Shown here in pieces: positions 4,523 through 6,135 of a stretch of DNA of 6,135 nucleotides. Both the position numbers and the translations under genes were made by a program. Origin of the DNA: Deltaproteobacteria bacterium RIFCSPHIGHO2_12_FULL_43_9. GTDB taxonomy: Bacteria; Bdellovibrionota; O2-12-FULL-43-9. The notes under the pieces are model-generated. The model had not been told where the DNA came from. It searched no databases and saw only the letters and a program-made list of their open reading frames with translations. Every line of letters begins with the position of its first letter. Positions within the stretch are counted from its first letter, which is position 1. The stretch covers positions 1 through 6,135 of the forward strand of contig MGRR01000063.1 in NCBI GenBank assembly GCA_001798265.1, in the 5' to 3' direction.

Positions 4523-6135
4523 GCGAGGTAGGGGCGAAGCCTCTTCGGATTGTATTTTCGGTAATGGTTCGTGGTTCAAGAAATTGAAGGAGGTAATCGG
4601 GGCCACCGGTTTTGGAGCCAACACCCGACATCTTAAAACCACCAAATGGCATACGCTCAACCAGCGCACCGGTGCAGCCTCTATTAATGTATAGGTTCCC
4701 GACATTAAACTCTCGTCGCGCTCTTTCTATATTTAGTGGTGAGCGGGAATATACTGCTCCTGTAAGAGCGTACTTGGTTCCATTGGCCACATTTAGGGCT
4801 TCTTCGAACGTTTTTACCTCAATTACCGAGAGTACAGGGCCAAAATGCTCCTCCTGAGCAAGATAAGATTTGGGATCGACATCCGCGAAGATTGTCGGGG
4901 GGACAAAGTATCCCTGGTTTGGAACCTCACCTTTGAATACTAATGTCGCCTCTTTCTCCCCATCTTTTATCACACTCAATAATCTCTGTTGTGCCCCTTC
5001 ATCAATTACGGGGCCAATTATACTTCCAGGATTATCGGCGGAGCTTATCTGCAGGCTCTTTGCGCCTTCAACGAGTCTGGTTAAGAACCTATGATAGTTC
5101 TCACTTAACACAATGACCCTTGAACAGGCGGAGCACTTTTGCCCCTGATAACCAAACGTGGAGCGAAGGACCCCCGTAACAGCCTCATCTAGATCCGCGT
5201 CACTATCGACGATTATTGCGTTTTTTCCACCCATCTCCGCGATGACACGTTTTACAGAGTCCTGTGCGGTATCTGTAACCGAAGCATGTCTGATGATCTC
5301 CAGGCCAACCTCTTTGGATCCAGTAAACGCTATTAATTTCACCTCAGGACGCGAAACCAGATAATTCCCAACCTCTCCGCCAGGGCCTGGTAGATAATTT
5401 AAAACACCCTCTGGAAGGCCTGATTCCCTGAATATTCTCATCAAATGATACGCGATTATTGGTGATTGTGATGCCGGTTTCATAATAACACTGTTACCTG
5501 CAACCACTGCGGCCGAGGTCATACCGGCAATAAGTGCCAGTGGGAAATTCCATGGGGCGATCACAAGCGCAACGCCTCTCGGTTGATACACAATCACGCT
5601 ATCTTCTCCGGGAGCCGCGCTTACCCTTATCGGTTTCCCGAGACGAATCATCTCTCTTCCGTAATACTCTAAAAAATCTATTGACTCGCAGATGTCCGCA
5701 TCTGCCTCTCTCCACTGTTTCCCCTCTTCAAAAACCTCTAGCGCGGCAAGTTCATATCTTGCCTTTCTCATTTGATCAGCAGCCTTGAATAAATATTCTG
5801 CACGGTCTCGGGGAGAGACATTTTGCCATTGAATGAATGCGCTACACGCTGCTTTCACCGCATCATCGGCTTCATGTTGTGAGGCAAGCGAAACCTCCCC
5901 AATCACCTGTGACGGAAGTGCCGGATTGGTAGATTTCAGCCAGCGTGATGTAGAAACATCTTTATTATTTATAATTAATGGATATTTGCTTCCAAATGAC
6001 CGTGATACCTTTTCAAGGGCAGCGCTGAAAACATTTCTTGAATCCGAATAGACAAAATTGGTTACCGGTTCATTTTTAAATGGCGATGGTGTGCTCGATG
6101 TGGTTACTGAATGCTTCTTTTCATAAATATCATCC
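4500..6135 (-). CDS. L-glutamate gamma-semialdehyde (1-pyrroline-5-carboxylate) dehydrogenase, C-terminal 544 residues, probably part of a PutA-like proline dehydrogenase fusion (5' end outside window)
   Basis: This NAD(P)-dependent aldehyde dehydrogenase oxidises glutamate gamma-semialdehyde to glutamate, the second step of proline breakdown, in the cytoplasm. The frame is open to the window edge. In partial numbering, FKNEPVTNF (19-27) and KYPLIINNKDV (50-60) match the start of RocA/PutA-type P5C dehydrogenases. Then come PWNF (194-197), KPAS, FTGSKEVG (270-277), EMGGKN with the general base Glu300, GQKCSACSR with the nucleophile Cys334, the QEEHFGPV loop and the product-binding end YINRGCTGALVERMPFGGFKMSGVGSKTGGPDY. 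The family-specific KRVIAEMGG and NRxCTGA motifs make P5C dehydrogenase more likely than a generic aldehyde dehydrogenase. At least 18 residues precede FKNEP with no start codon, whereas stand-alone RocA starts within a few residues of this motif; this suggests an N-terminal proline dehydrogenase domain off the window. The GTG at 5904-5906 is inside the domain and is not the start. It ends with a tandem TGA-TAA, 31 nt before the tRNA. Confidence 0.9.
   Translation of the reverse strand, partial: DDIYEKKHSVTTSSTPSPFKNEPVTNFVYSDSRNVFSAALEKVSRSFGSKYPLIINNKDVSTSRWLKSTNPALPSQVIGEVSLASQHEADDAVKAACSAFIQWQNVSPRDRAEYLFKAADQMRKARYELAALEVFEEGKQWREADADICESIDFLEYYGREMIRLGKPIRVSAAPGEDSVIVYQPRGVALVIAPWNFPLALIAGMTSAAVVAGNSVIMKPASQSPIIAYHLMRIFRESGLPEGVLNYLPGPGGEVGNYLVSRPEVKLIAFTGSKEVGLEIIRHASVTDTAQDSVKRVIAEMGGKNAIIVDSDADLDEAVTGVLRSTFGYQGQKCSACSRVIVLSENYHRFLTRLVEGAKSLQISSADNPGSIIGPVIDEGAQQRLLSVIKDGEKEATLVFKGEVPNQGYFVPPTIFADVDPKSYLAQEEHFGPVLSVIEVKTFEEALNVANGTKYALTGAVYSRSPLNIERARREFNVGNLYINRGCTGALVERMPFGGFKMSGVGSKTGGPDYLLQFLEPRTITENTIRRGFAPTSLDPLNPA

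Noticed and set aside
4363..4705. Open frames of 74 codons (plus) and 134 codons (minus, 4301-4705) across the intron and tRNA exon 1
   Set aside because: They cross structured RNA and the dehydrogenase C-terminus in other frames; they arise by chance.
5904..5906. GTG as the start of a 468-residue P5C dehydrogenase
   Set aside because: The frame is open upstream and encodes conserved family motifs (FKNEPVTNF, KYPLIINNKDV), so this codon is an internal valine.

Overview
The window looks like a chromosomal segment of a Gram-negative bacterium with moderate to low GC. The signs are two proteins with export signals, a polytopic outer-face protein, a fused gamma-alpha KorA-type 2-oxoacid:ferredoxin oxidoreductase subunit (common in anaerobes and many environmental proteobacteria), and two kinds of short dispersed repeat of the 'GTCATTGCGAG' and 'GTCATTCCCG' types. 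I cannot fix the phylum from sequence alone. A deltaproteobacterial-like lineage or a related candidate phylum is plausible, but that is inference.

Layout. (1) 1-890, minus strand: N-terminal half of korA, running off the left edge, with a candidate promoter at 949-977. (2) 984-1088: a palindromic dispersed repeat in the short gap between korA and the next operon. (3) 2675-1093, minus strand: a compact three-gene set, made of a tautomerase-superfamily protein, an exported protein with bactofilin-like beta repeats plus a multi-span membrane half, and a small DUF3147-like membrane protein. (4) 2676-3040: an intergenic region holding a complete 125-bp MITE-like element with 12-bp terminal inverted repeats and a perfect 8-bp target duplication, then a candidate promoter for the next gene. 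(5) 3041-4141, plus strand: an exported DJ-1/PfpI (Hsp31-like) protein whose fold is interrupted by a predicted coiled-coil insertion of about 90 residues. (6) 4468-4157, minus strand: an initiator tRNA-fMet(CAU) gene split in its anticodon loop by a 235-nt group I intron. (7) 6135-4500, minus strand: an L-glutamate gamma-semialdehyde (P5C) dehydrogenase, open at the right edge and probably the C-terminal part of a PutA-like bifunctional proline catabolic enzyme.

The most notable item is the intron-split initiator tRNA. It is easy to miss because neither half alone scores as a tRNA. The joined exons give a normal 77-nt initiator tRNA with the C1:A72 mismatch and the three G:C pairs of the anticodon stem. 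The intron folds by hand into P1, P2, P3, P4, P5, P6, P7, P8, P9 and P10 with the conserved group I core (IC3-like). The splice sites follow from the U.G wobble in P1, the P10 pairing and the terminal G of the intron.

The metabolic genes at the two ends (KorA and P5C dehydrogenase) fit amino-acid and 2-oxoglutarate catabolism: proline to glutamate, then 2-oxoglutarate oxidation. They are separated by unrelated genes, so a functional link is only suggestive.
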